A DNA stretch of 64,000 bases from Asterella californica (taxonomy: Eukaryota; Streptophyta; Marchantiopsida; Marchantiales; Aytoniaceae): contig JAYKYS010000006.1 in assembly GCA_036924285.1 (NCBI GenBank), positions 28,432,001-28,496,000 on the forward strand, written 5' to 3'. The notes under the pieces are model-generated. The model worked only from the letters and a program-made list of their open reading frames with translations, was not told where the DNA came from and made no database searches. Each line of letters opens with the position of its first letter. The stretch's first letter is position 1. Positions 11,720 through 22,700 of the stretch are shown in pieces. Made by a program: the position numbers and the translations under genes.

Positions 11720-14580
11720 AGCGAGGGTATGGTGATACCGATACACAGAAGGAGGTACTCTCGCCAGCGAAGGGAAGTGCCTTTTGTACAGGAGTTGTAG
11801 GATTTTCGGAGGGTGGATTTGCTTTATATACGCAGCTTGTTGATCTACAGAAGTGGGAGCGGAAGGCTGTGAAAAGAGTTGAGAAAGATCTAAAAAGAGT
11901 GTGTGTACTTGACGAGGAGGATAGAATAGCGGGTGTTTACATGGAGATGGGATTAGAGGATCCTTTGGAGGAACTTACCAAGATTGAGAAAAGGAGTGAA
12001 GATCAACTGGTGGAAATAAATTCTAGAGAGCTCTATTCGATCATAGAGTCATTCCAGAAACCAGAAGTCAGGGTTGAAACCAAGTACAAAACGGTAGATA
12101 GAAAGGTTAAGCCTGTAGCTCAACCTTTACCCGATGACTCCAACCACCAAGTTCAGCAAGCTTCGAAGGAGAAGAGCTTAAGAGATCCTCGCCAAGTGGG
12201 TCACAAGTTTACTGCAGCTACGCTCAAGGAGTTGAAGGTAGGATCCGCAAATTTTCTCTCTCCTATTGAAGAGCGAGAGTTCAAAGAGATGTTGAGTAAG
12301 CATGGGAAGGCTTTTTCTTTTGAAGCTTCGGAGATAGGATACGTGGATCCGAGCGTAGTAGCTCCAATGATTATCTTTACAGTGCCGCATGCACCTTGGG
12401 ACTTGAGGCCAATCCCTGTACCTAGGGCTCATCTACCTAAGCTTATGGAGCTTCTAAAGGAGAAAATGCAGATGAAGATTCTCGAACCTTCATTTGCACC
12501 GTATTCCAGTCGTTGATTTACAGTTCCGAAAAAGAGTGGAGCGTTACGCTTCATTCAAGATATGCAGCCAGTAAACCAAGTGACTATCAGGAATACAAGG
12601 ATAGGACCGATTGTAGGAGATTTTGCTGAAGCATTTGCTGGAAGAGCGATCTATTCTGTGGGAGATCTCTACTCCGGATACGATCAATTTCAACTTGCCG
12701 AAAGAAGTAGGGATGTCACCACTATGAGGACTCCGTTGGGACTGGTAAGGATGTGCACATTACCACAAGGGGCTACTAACTCAGTGGCGCACATGATGAA
12801 TGGGATGAATAAAGTCTTACGAGATTTTATTCCGGAGAAGACAATGCCGTTCTTGGATGACATTCCAATCAAGGGTTGTCCAGAGGAGGAGAAGGATGAA
12901 GCGACAAATCAGAGGGGGTGCCGTAAGTTTGTTATTGATCACATTGCAGATGTTGATAAGATATTGTCACGTCTTGAGGAAGTCCACTTGACGTTATCAG
13001 GAGCTAAGTCCTCGTTTGGAGTGCGAGAGGTTGTGATTGTGGGACATTTGTGTGGATGGTTTGGTCGTAGGCCTGATCCAAGTAAGGTAGATGCCATCCA
13101 ACGGATGAAGGATACATGTAGTTCGCAAACTGAAGTACGGAGGTTCTTAGGAACTTGTGTATTCTATCATGTTTGGATTCCTCACTTTGCACATGTTGCT
13201 GATCCTTTATACGGCTTGCTTCGGAAAGGCAAGAAGTTTAAGTGGGACGAGAAGCACTCAGAGGCAGTTCGAAGGCTAAAAGAACTATTGTCTTCCCCGC
13301 TTGTACTTCGTAGAGTCAGCTATGAAGGGGGTAAACCTGTAGTTCTGACTGTTGATAGTAGTCCTATAGCAATTGGATGGGCTGTGGGGCAAGATGATGA
13401 AGAAGAGAACAGGTTTGCTGTGCGATTCGGCGCAAAGATGTTGAGTGAGCGACAAAGGAAGTACCCACAGGTGAAGCGAGAACTATGGGGGGTGGTTACA
13501 GCTATGAAGGCTGAGAAAGATTACCTGATTGGAGCATCGGTGGTTGTGGAGACTGATTGTTTGCCATTGTTGGGAATGATTACGAATTGTAACACTCCTG
13601 ATATTGCTATGCTAAGGTGGATAGCGTACATCAAATCATTGAATCCTGAATTCAAGCACATAGTCGGTAAGGATAATCCAGTAGCGGACATGTTGTCTCG
13701 AGCAAGGTATGAAGGAGAGGAAGATATGATCGAGGACACAGAGGATGTTGGCACTACCGTCTTTTCTAGAGTGCAAAAGGGAGAAGCAGTGTATCCAAAA
13801 TCATTCGAAGAGGAGTTGTACGAAGGTGAATGGATAGATATTGGGCGTTATCTTAGCACGTTGCTGAAGCACCCTAAATGGAGTGATACATATTTCAAAC
13901 AGATCAGGAGGAAGGCTTACAACTACCTACTACAAGGTGGTTACCTGTGGAAGCGATCTAAGCGAGATGTTGATCTACCACAAAGAGTTGTATGCAAGAA
14001 GGAGATGCAGACGCAACTTATTCGAGAGTTCCATGACAGTTTATGGGCTGGACATCGAGGTATTTATGCAACCTTCACAAAGCTCAAGGAGAGGTACTGG
14101 TGGCGTAACATGTACAGAGATGTGGTGAGGTTCGTAGAATCGTGTCAGACTTGTCAGATGTACTCAGAGATCAGACATCGGGACGGTTTGCATCCTACAT
14201 ATCCGCTTGCAATTCATTATAAATGGGTGGTAGATCTGGTTATCATGCCAGTAGGGATATGGCAAATGCGATATTTGGCTCTTGCACGAGAGGATCTGTC
14301 CAACCAAGTAGAAGGACGGGCTTTGCGTACAAAGTCCACTGAAGGAGTTTGCAGATTCTTGTTGGAGGACGTGATCTGTAGGTACGGGTGTGTTGGGAAG
14401 ATTACAGCAGATCGTGGAGAGCTGAATACTCTCGAAGCTAAGCAGTTCTTTGAGAGATGCGGGGTGAAACTAGCTCTTACTACGACCTACAATCCAGAAA
14501 GGAATGCTAAGAGTGAGCGAGGTCATCCTCCTATTGTTAAAGCCATTGTGAAAGCTTGTAGAGGAAGGGTGAAGGAGTGA
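11695..14580 (+). pseudogene. Pol of element 1: RT, RNase H and integrase, broken by stops
   Basis: The pol frame is open from 11695, overlaps the end of gag-protease by 25 bases and lies in the -1 frame, so Pol was probably made by frameshifting. Reverse transcriptase motifs include PYSSR-stop-FTVPKKSG (12500-12535), MRTPLGLVRMCTLPQGATNS and the catalytic FLDDIP near 12850. RNase H follows (TVDSSPIAIGWAVGQDD near 13350, ETDCLPLLGMI near 13550). The integrase zinc finger HDSL-GHRG-CQTCQ lies at 14030-14160, with an integrase core residue region at DRGELN (14409). The TGA at 12514-12516 replaces the Trp expected from element 3 (SSRWFTVPKK). A second TGA at 14578 and a frameshift detach the integrase end. 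Confidence 0.9.
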
Positions 14581-14581
14581 G

Positions 14582-15211
14582 CCAAGGTTCTTACCTTTTG
14601 CTTTATGGGCTGATCGCTGCACACATAGTTCAGTGACTGGGTACATGCCAGCAGAGCTAATGCAAGGGCAAAAACCTATCATGCCCATCGAGGAGCACAT
14701 TCCTACTTGGAGCGTTTTACCTTGGGAGGATAGTATGTCTAAGGAGGATCTTCTTGCGCTTCGGATTCGTCAACTGGAAAGAAGACCCGAGGACATCGAG
14801 ATTGCAGTTGATAGGTTGAGAAAGGCTCGGTTAAAGAATAAGGGCAGGTTTGATGAGCGTCATCGGTTGCGGCCAAAGGAGATTAAGGAAGGCGATTGGG
14901 TGTTGGCGTATGATTGTAGCTTGGACAACCAACACAGTGCTCTTAGAAAATTCTCTAAGCGGTGGTTTGGACCATATGTGGTTCTTGTTGTACATGACAA
15001 TGCTACATATTCACTTCGGGAGCTTGATGGATCAAAGCTCAAAGTTCCCATTGTAGGAAAGCGTGTGAAACTCTTCAAGAAGCGAGATGAAGAGATAAGC
15101 GTGGAAGAAGTCGGAGCGGAGTTTGATCTCTTAAACGACGACGAGGATGATTTGGTTCTTGAGGATGCTGATAACGATGACATCATTCAAGACGACGAAG
15201 ACGTTGTGTGA
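14582..15211 (+). pseudogene. Integrase C-terminal part of element 1 (frameshifted)
   Basis: This continues the integrase in another frame after the break near 14578: RFLPFALWADRCTHSSVTGY aligns with the start of the missing segment, followed by TGYMPAELM, a basic helical region and the GPY/F module FSKRWFGPYVV near 14950, which is characteristic of Ty3/Gypsy integrases. The tail is very acidic (clusters of D and E up to 15211). No chromodomain follows. Similar pieces exist in element 2 (33770-34230) and element 3 (fold-back at 54510-55022). Confidence 0.85.
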
Positions 15212-15265
15212 TGCCGTCCACAACTTGTAAGTGTTTGTGGTGCATGCCGGAGGATGCGCAGGTTT

Positions 15266-15277
15266 AGAGGGGGTGGA
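15266..15277 (+). other. Polypurine tract of element 1
   Basis: AGAGGGGGTGGA lies directly before the 3' LTR, the expected place for the plus-strand primer. Element 2 has a comparable purine run before its LTR at 34263-34275. Confidence 0.75.
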
Positions 15278-15595
15278 TGTCGTGTTGTGAGACGTCCCGC
15301 ATGTGAATTCAGTGTAGAACGGGTGTTGTGTTTTCTTTTGTGTTCGGTGAACCTTTTGTGTAGTTCGCATGAGAGGGTATTAGGTGTCACGTTCACAGAG
15401 ATCTGGATGTGAGATCGCACGATAACAAGATGTGCCGACTCAATGATCCGTGAACGTTCGCGTGAATGGCTCTTGTTGTCAAACATAGGTATAAGACAGT
15501 GGGTTGGGGGTTTGGGAGGCATTCTTCTTGAGTGGATGTCATGAGTACGTCTTAAGTGTCTTACGAGATAAGTGGGGACTGCAAGAGTTGTATCT

Positions 15596-15811
15596 ATGGA
15601 TGGAGGACTAAATCGAGTTCCGAATCTTCCATTTCCGAACCCATTTCATATCAAGCTTCACTTGATCCACCGTGATCACTTTCGACAGTGGTTCGTCGCC
15701 TACTTTGGAGAAGAGTTCATGGGGAGGATGATGGACTCGCCTACTCCGGTGATCTTACCAATCGTCACGTATGGAGAGGACTGGGACTTGACAGTGTACA
15801 TCTTACTTTGA
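15596..15811 (+). CDS. LTR-encoded small protein, first unit (3' LTR copy)
   Basis: This is the same ORF as 7300-7515; the 71-residue product is unchanged from the ATG onward. The stop codon TGA and the following CGA are also conserved. See the 5' LTR entry for domain description. Confidence 0.5.
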   Translation: MDGGLNRVPNLPFPNPFHIKLHLIHRDHFRQWFVAYFGEEFMGRMMDSPTPVILPIVTYGEDWDLTVYILL

Positions 15812-15820
15812 CGAGGGCCA

Positions 15821-16024
15821 ATGGACTTGAATTATCCAGCCAACATCCCTTTCAACGTCTGGGTGGATGTTCGATGTCACTGTCGGCGGAAGATCAATCA
15901 TCGTGCGTGGATCGCAAGGAACTTTGGGGAGGAGTACTGTAATCAAGTGATGGCTTCTCCATTTCCTTTTGTAGTACCTTTCATCGTAAATCGGTTCCAG
16001 GTCGTCATTTTGACCTTGTACTGA
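15821..16024 (+). CDS. LTR-encoded small protein, second unit (3' LTR copy)
   Basis: This is the same ORF as 7525-7728 with two amino-acid differences (W to R near residue 23 and S to P near residue 49). It stays open at full length despite the LTR divergence. Confidence 0.5.
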   Translation: MDLNYPANIPFNVWVDVRCHCRRKINHRAWIARNFGEEYCNQVMASPFPFVVPFIVNRFQVVILTLY

Positions 16025-17561
16025 ATCTTAAGTGTTAAGTACAATCTCTATAGTTCGACGAATGTAATTAACCTAAGGTTGGGGCCGATGCCTTGAAGAC
16101 ATGAGGGATAGTAAGGTTATATTTGTTCTAGAGTACCAAGTAGAGGACAAAAGAGGTTTTCAGATCTGTTTTCTTATTGGTCCATTTTCTACCAATCAAC
16201 GCCATTCTAGATCTGCAGACGGCTTTAGGGTTTTGGAGATCTTCCTGAGGGTCATTTGAGGAGTGAGTGGTCTTGTTGGAAAGCTCTCGAGACGGTCTAC
16301 ACTCTAGAGTCAAAGATCAGGCGATTTGGAATTCTGAGGAGAGAGTGATGGACGTTGAAAGTCAGGGGGATCAAATCGGTACCTCGAGCCACGTTTTGGA
16401 GTGATCCGGGAGTTTGAGAGGTGATCTTTAGGAGCTGTCAAGGGGATCGAGTAGTTCACTCCGTGCTGGTTGTATTGATGTAAAACAATCCTACATTTGG
16501 GTTGGATTTGCTCCTGAAATGATCAATTGAAGTTGGCTGTTACAGTTGAGAGGTATGAGAAAGCCCGCTTTCTTTGGATTCAAAGCTTGAGTTGCTCCGT
16601 GCACATGGGATTGGATCTCTAAGTGAAACTTTCCAGGATGAGAGTGTGCCCTATCAGCTAGTCACATGTGAAATTTCAGTTCAATTGGGTAAGAGAATGT
16701 GTGGAGATCTAGGATTTTGGCCATCGAGATCTGTAAAGCTCAGAAGTTAGCACAGGCGGGTGGCTTGATTCATCGCGGACAGTGGGGGATCAGATCTGAG
16801 ACTGAAATTTCGTACAGTAGTAGAGAAGGGTCAGAGGGGGTGTCCTGTGAGGTTTGAGCCTGATTGGATAATCGAGGTGAAGGCACGAGATTGTCAAAGT
16901 TCAGTTTGCAGTAAGGCGAGAAAGACGTAGAGAGATTTTGCTTAAATCTCTTGGTTGGAGTTGAACAAAAACGACTTGAAGATGGGAGGTGTGCTTCTTG
17001 GAGGTGTCGTGTGGATGACAAGGAGGCTGTATTGTGAGATTGGTACGGCGATCACGCTCAGTGGAGGTGCCACGTCTTGCTGAAGCTGAGGTATCGTTAT
17101 CCTCGGTATCACGCCCCGAGTTTCTAGCTGTTTTGCTGCCGATATGTCTTGTATCGTTGGGAAGCTTGTGTAGTAGGCGGTCCTTGCTGTGGACATCTTC
17201 CTGAGCAAACTCGTATCAGCGAACAATAGAAGGTCAGAGTCTACAATTAGATAGTTTGTCGAGAAGAAGTAGTGAAGCGGATGTGGATGAGAGATTGTAT
17301 GAAGAGTGCTTGGGATCTAAAGCAGACACGTACCGTGTATAAGCCTTGCCTTTATCTAGAGTGGAATCGAGCTCCGAGTCATTTGTGTGACGCACATGTG
17401 CTACACTTGGGTCAAGTTAGCTCGCTAGTAACCTACAAAAAAGACTGATAGATTAGATATTGAGAGCATAAGTTTTCATCGGTTAGGTCGTAGATCCAGT
17501 TGTATCTCTCTACAACCAGATACCCCGTGTATTCCCAGACCATATTTCACGCCCTACGACA

Positions 17562-18400
17562 ACGCTTCTTGATATTTGCACATTTTGTTAACCAAGTAAG
17601 TGCTCTTCTCCAAGCTTGTATATCCTTCTTACTTCTCCATTGAATAAAAAGTGATTATGCTTCTTGTTGGCATGTTGTAGGATGTTTTCAAAGTATCTCT
17701 TCCTTACTTGTCTGTCAAATTGTGCCTCATTTCTTTCCTGCCATGCAACCTGCAGAGTTTTGGAAAGTAAGATGCTTTCCCATGGTTGTAATTGCTATTC
17801 TCTAGAGGCGTTGTGTATGGAATTCCTCACTACGTTCTCTTTTGGCCTGACATTGCGAAAAGCAATGTTCGATAATCTCTTTTGCGATCTTGCATCTTGC
17901 ACAATCTCTACTTTGAAACTTCATCTTAGCAACTCTCGAATTTGTGAAAATCCTCCTCTTTGTAGGCTCTACCACCATAGACGTTACCTCTCAAGTTGTG
18001 CGTCGTGCCCATAGCTTGTTCCATCTCCTTCTCCAACTCTCCTTATCATCAACTATGTCTCATCTTTAATCCAGTGAATCGGTGGTGTATTTATGCTCTA
18101 AACTTTTGTGTCATTGGTATGAGGTGTGATCCTAGACTCTCATCGACCTCTCTTCTCCTTTCCATCTCCATCCTGCGCTATTTATCAGCTCTTCTTTGAT
18201 GATAGTTGTGTTCTTCATCCATCTTTCAAGATCCTATATTAGGAGCTCTCATCTCTCTCAAGGAAGATTCCTTCTCGTGAAGTTTATCCACTAGTGATTT
18301 CTCCTCTGCCATTGTGTCCGCTAGGTTTAAAATTCTTTCGACTTGAATCCTCTTCAAGATCTTGCTTACTCTTGAAGAAATAAGAGAATATCTTTCAATA
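17562..18400 (-). pseudogene. LINE remnant, copy 1 (5' side of LTR insertion)
   Basis: On the minus strand this matches 43233-44010 of LINE copy 2. It includes the zinc-binding segment after reverse transcriptase (CARCKIAKEIIEHCFSQC near 17900) and the RIQVERILNLADTMAEEKSL segment near 18320. The sequence stops matching at about 18375, where it joins Helitron sequence: compare CTTGCTTACTCT followed by TGAAGAAATAAGAG here with the two separate places near 43990 and 48000 in copy 2. Interrupted by stops and lacking the RT core, it is dead. Confidence 0.75.
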
Positions 18401-19726
18401 AGAGAATATCTTGCTTTCTTCAAGATCTTAAGAACTTGAAGAAATAAGAGAATATCATATCGCAAAGCGAACCGGAACACGATCCAAGCAATTTGGATTT
18501 GGAGAATGTCGACTTAATGCAACGAACTACTCCATTTATTTCTTACGAGAGAAGTAGGAACCGGTAAAATATTCACCTTATTGAAAATTATACAAGGATT
18601 GTCATGGATATACGAAGATGATAAATCCAGATTTAATGATCCTGGACAAGTAAAAGTTTTGAAGATAGCATACACAGGACGAGTTGCACATAACATACAA
18701 GGAATGACTATTCACAGTGCTTTAGCAATCCATAAAGACTCTAACGATATGAATGTATCAAAATCAAGTCTAGATCGACTAGATAAATACATCAAATATT
18801 ATAGCCAATTAAGATGATTAGTGATAGACGAAATCTCTCTAGTGGACGTAAGAATGTTCTCTTACATAAACCAAAGACTACAACAAATAACTCAGAATTT
18901 TAACTTTGTATTCGGTGGCTTAGATATAATTGTTTACCGTGACTTTTATCAACTACAACCTGTTCAAGATTCATGGATTTTTCAATCATCTCATATGTAT
19001 TCTCACAAACATATGACGCATAGGTTGAGTCAGTTCATAGTGTTTGAAAAATGAAGACCATATGTTAGTGGATCAAACACTATGAACTGACTCAACTTAT
19101 GCGTCAGAACAATACAAATTTTATACAAATTTTGAATCATATTCGCATCAACCAACAAACATCTTTGGATCTACATAATTTAAATTCAACTTATCAAAAC
19201 ACGTATTCTAAATCAAACGATATACCTCATTTATTTTACACTAACAAAGGAACGAAACTTCATAATCAACATATATTTAGTATAACTGATGAGAACGAAT
19301 ATTTATTTCATCAAAAGATCATTTTTCTTCTATTATATCAAAAAGATTTAAGATATCCATAAATCCAAAAGATGCAGCTGGAGTACACGGTACTTTATCT
19401 CTAAAAGTTACCATGTTAGTAGAATTATGTTACAATTATAACACACGAGATGGACTCACAAATGGAAGCGATGGGATTTTCATGTCCACAACAGCGTATA
19501 ACGATGATCAGATCATTTGGATCCAATTCTTTGATCCAAAGATTGGAACACAAACGAGGAACAAACAAAAAAATTTGTATTCCAATAACATTAATCCATC
19601 TTGGACGCCCATTACAAGAATTTCGTAACAATTTCCAATCAATAAATATACCAGAGAACATAAGATCACTAGAACACAATTCCCTGTTCAACAAGCATCT
19701 GCACGAACTATCCACAGATCGCAAAG
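18376..19726 (+). pseudogene. Helitron helicase fragment, copy 1
   Basis: This is homologous to 47997-49276. It encodes parts of a Pif1-like Helitron helicase: a decayed Walker A region at about 18545-18570 (GEVGTGKI-like in broken frames), QGMTIHSALAIHKDS, the Walker B segment LVIDEISLVDVRMFSY at 18815-18860, GGLDIIVYRDFYQLQPVQ near 18940, and LMRQNNTNFIQILNHIR near 19100. It is split by stops and frameshifts, including a 31-bp fold-back at 19015-19105. A short repeat of AATAAGAGAATATC occurs three times at 18376-18455. Rep and endonuclease parts are missing. It ends abruptly at 19726 where the right arm begins. Confidence 0.8.
19015..19105. repeat. 31-bp inverted repeat inside Helitron helicase
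   Basis: Arms 19015-19045 and 19075-19105 are inverted copies with one mismatch, separated by 29 bases. The right arm encodes the native helicase segment HYELTQLMRQ; the left arm is its inverted copy and breaks the frame. The other Helitron copy has the same structure at 48577-48667. Confidence 0.9.
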
Positions 19727-19730
19727 ATTC

Positions 19731-22700
19731 GTGTAGATATAATTTGTTATAATCACATGTCGCACAAATAACCTAGGAGGAACTGTGGGTTGTCATCCAT
19801 GCAATCCATGGATGACATCGTAGGTTGGATGTAATCAACAGACGAGACTTAACTCATATATGATAAATATTATCTTCCGGTTCAGTTTAGAGTAATAAGT
19901 CATCCTCGACTACGAATGAAGATATAATTGAGGTCAAAGAGAGTTGTTGACTAACAAGATAAAACGACCAAGAGAATATAACATGAATCAAGTTACATTC
20001 ATAATCATCAGTCAACTTCCACCTTTGTTTGAGTTTGTCATCCATGCAATGCATTGATTGTCTTATGTACATATCAACCTTCAAAAAAGTATGAAAACAC
20101 AAAACCATAAGTCGAGTGTAAATTGAGTCGAGTATGCATGGAGCACACTCCTTGTACCCCTCCATCCATCTCTTCTGGTCTCCGCCTATGTACATTCATG
20201 TAATGCATGGACACACACCTCATGTACCTCTCATATGTCTTCTATGGATGAGATGCAAAAGGAGAGTGAGAGGTATCCTGAACATGGACTGCATCCAAAT
20301 GGTCATGGTGCAAATGGTTGACATTAAAACTCGACTAAAGCGCAAGTGAAAATTGATCCTTACACTCAAGAAGAATGGCTCCATTCGTTCTTTATGAATT
20401 TGAGAAATTACTGGTAAGAAAATCCTTTTCTATTGTTTATTTCAGTTTTCATCTTACTCACAGTCAACGTGATAGTCCATGAAGTTCATAGCTTGCTTTG
20501 ACATTTTCCTCTTGAAATTCTTGTTAATTAATACACTTATTTTTCATTTTGCAGAAAAACTGTTCTCTTCGTAACATTTTCTAGAAATGACTATTTGACG
20601 TTGAAGAACCGGTTGAAGAAGAGCAGAAGAAATGTCCTTCAAAGATGAAGACTTTGTTGGAGATTTGCAGCCAGACTTTTTGGATTATGTTATGCATGCT
20701 CGGGAGTACAAGGAGCCGAAAGAAAAAGGTGAAGTGATTCTTGTGCGTCCTAATATCTTTTGTAGTTGGTGCAAGGAAGGTGCAGAAGAAGGGTACAACT
20801 AGGAATTTTATCTTGCGAAAGTGAGGAAGATGTCCATTTCTATTGAAGCAGAGGTTCATGCTGGCGATTGCAGATATTTTGTATAGGTTTCAACTCAAGA
20901 TGATTACATGATGTTTCGGAGGCTTTCTCTAAAGCGGATTATGACTGAGATGTTGATGCACTTCGCTCAACTCTCAACATCGGGGTATTAGACGATGATC
21001 GTCTTCCATAGTCTTCAACAAGCAGCAGATGTTGGACAAGCTCATTCTGGTTCTGGGATGACTTGGTGTGTGCATTATAGGCTAGTTGTCATTGTATTGC
21101 AATGGAGATTGATCAACGTCAATTCATGTACATCTCTTATTGCATCTTCAACATGAAGATATTACCTTATGCAGAAGCAGAGACTAAAAAAGATAATCAA
21201 CATCTTCTGGAGAAAATGGGATTATGCTTCAAGGTGTATATTACTTTGAAGAGGTGGCAGAAGGAGAAGATATACACTTGACATCATAGACTGAAGCTGT
21301 CACTTCTTCAGATCCGGAAGTTCAGCCTTCGATTCTTGAGAGTCAAGTAGCGAACGAGCCGGTAGAGAATCTTGTACGTGTCTATGATTGACTAATCATC
21401 TACTGTATTGAGCAGATAAACTCTTGTATCATGATATGTCATTTTATATACATATTTCTGGATTTGAAGTATTCAAGTGTGGATTATTCCTATTGATCAG
21501 TTGCGATTATCTTTTTTCAGTGACCAATCACGATGAAATATGTGAAATGAAGTGCAAATTTTGTATCAATCCGTAAAATATATATGATTCTGGATGTTCC
21601 TAAAAAATTATCTCCTCTGAAGTAAAGGTTAGTGAAAGTAGAAACAGGAACCCATTAGTGGGTACCTGGTTGTTGTTAGCGGCTGTTACGGACTGTTACA
21701 ATATATTCTTTGAATATTTGAACACCTACCGGATAGAGAAACTAACTCAGTGGATTGTATAAGAGTAATACACTCTTCAGTAAGTAAATATATTTCATAA
21801 CAATTGTTGTGAGCCTGGTTATGGTTTGTGTGTTCATTCTTGTTTAGTTTATTCAGTAATGTGTTTTATCACAAATCGATTTGTGACAATATCATCTTTA
21901 TTTAATTAATAAATAATAAGTGTTATTGTAAATTATGTATTGCAAATTATAAAATATCAAAGATGAGAACATCATCATACAAAATTTGATTTAAATACAC
22001 TTTAAATATTTAAATATACATACATACTACATATTTAATTTGAAGAGTTTTTGTGTTTTGAAAAGTTTTAGATGTTTAGAATTTCATTTTTGGAAATTTA
22101 CAATCACATTTTGTTCTCTTCACTTTTATAAACTGCAAAATTCACTTTCTTTTAATACGTAATTCGCAATTAACTTTTAGACTGAACAACTGCTCAAATT
22201 GGATTGTCCAGATTTTACTCAATACATGGATCTATATTACAGAATGGTTACGTAAGAGTCCAATATCAGCCATAAGGACATCAACCTAATTACTATTATA
22301 TAGTAGAAGGGAACTCACTTCCAAGGCAGTAGTAGACCAAGTAAGGATGACTGAAGTCTTAGCCTATACAATAACTAAACAGTGTAGTGGATGAATCTAA
22401 AGGAAGTACGATGGTTTCATTTGTGAAAATCGCGAAACAATGCCGCTACCCTTTCACAGACTGAACCTTCCCGGGAAACATGCACTCGACCGCCACCCCA
22501 CCCCTGAGGGCCAAGGAACTACGATGGTCGCAGGAGAAGAGTATTAATGACACGGACTATTACAATATATTCTTCGAATATTCGCACACCTACCGGACAG
22601 AGAAACGAACTCGAGGCGATACTGTACATGAGCCAGTGCAAGGATGTTGGAGATTCAGACCTCGGCTTTCAGCTGCTTCCTGCATCTTTCTGTGCAGGTG

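Larger units (their letters stand above)
6982..17561 (+). mobile_element. Complete Ty3/Gypsy-type LTR retrotransposon (element 1)
   Basis: The element is bounded by two 2284-bp direct repeats that begin TGTCGT and end ACGACA, and is flanked by a 4-bp target duplication ACGC (6978-6981 and 17562-17565). The uninterrupted site is visible in the paralogous copy near 38015-38030. Internal order is primer site, Gag, protease, reverse transcriptase, RNase H, integrase with a GPY motif, then a purine tract, the order typical of Ty3/Gypsy elements. I see no chromodomain. By eye the two LTRs differ at about 32 of 2284 positions (about 1.4 percent), so insertion was fairly recent. The pol part carries two Trp-to-stop changes and a frameshift, so this copy is unlikely to be autonomous. 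Confidence 0.95.
15278..17561 (+). repeat. 3' LTR of element 1
   Basis: A 2284-bp direct repeat of 6982-9265 with the same termini, differing by about thirty substitutions, mostly transitions, and no indels noticed. Both small ORFs remain open in this copy. Confidence 0.95.
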
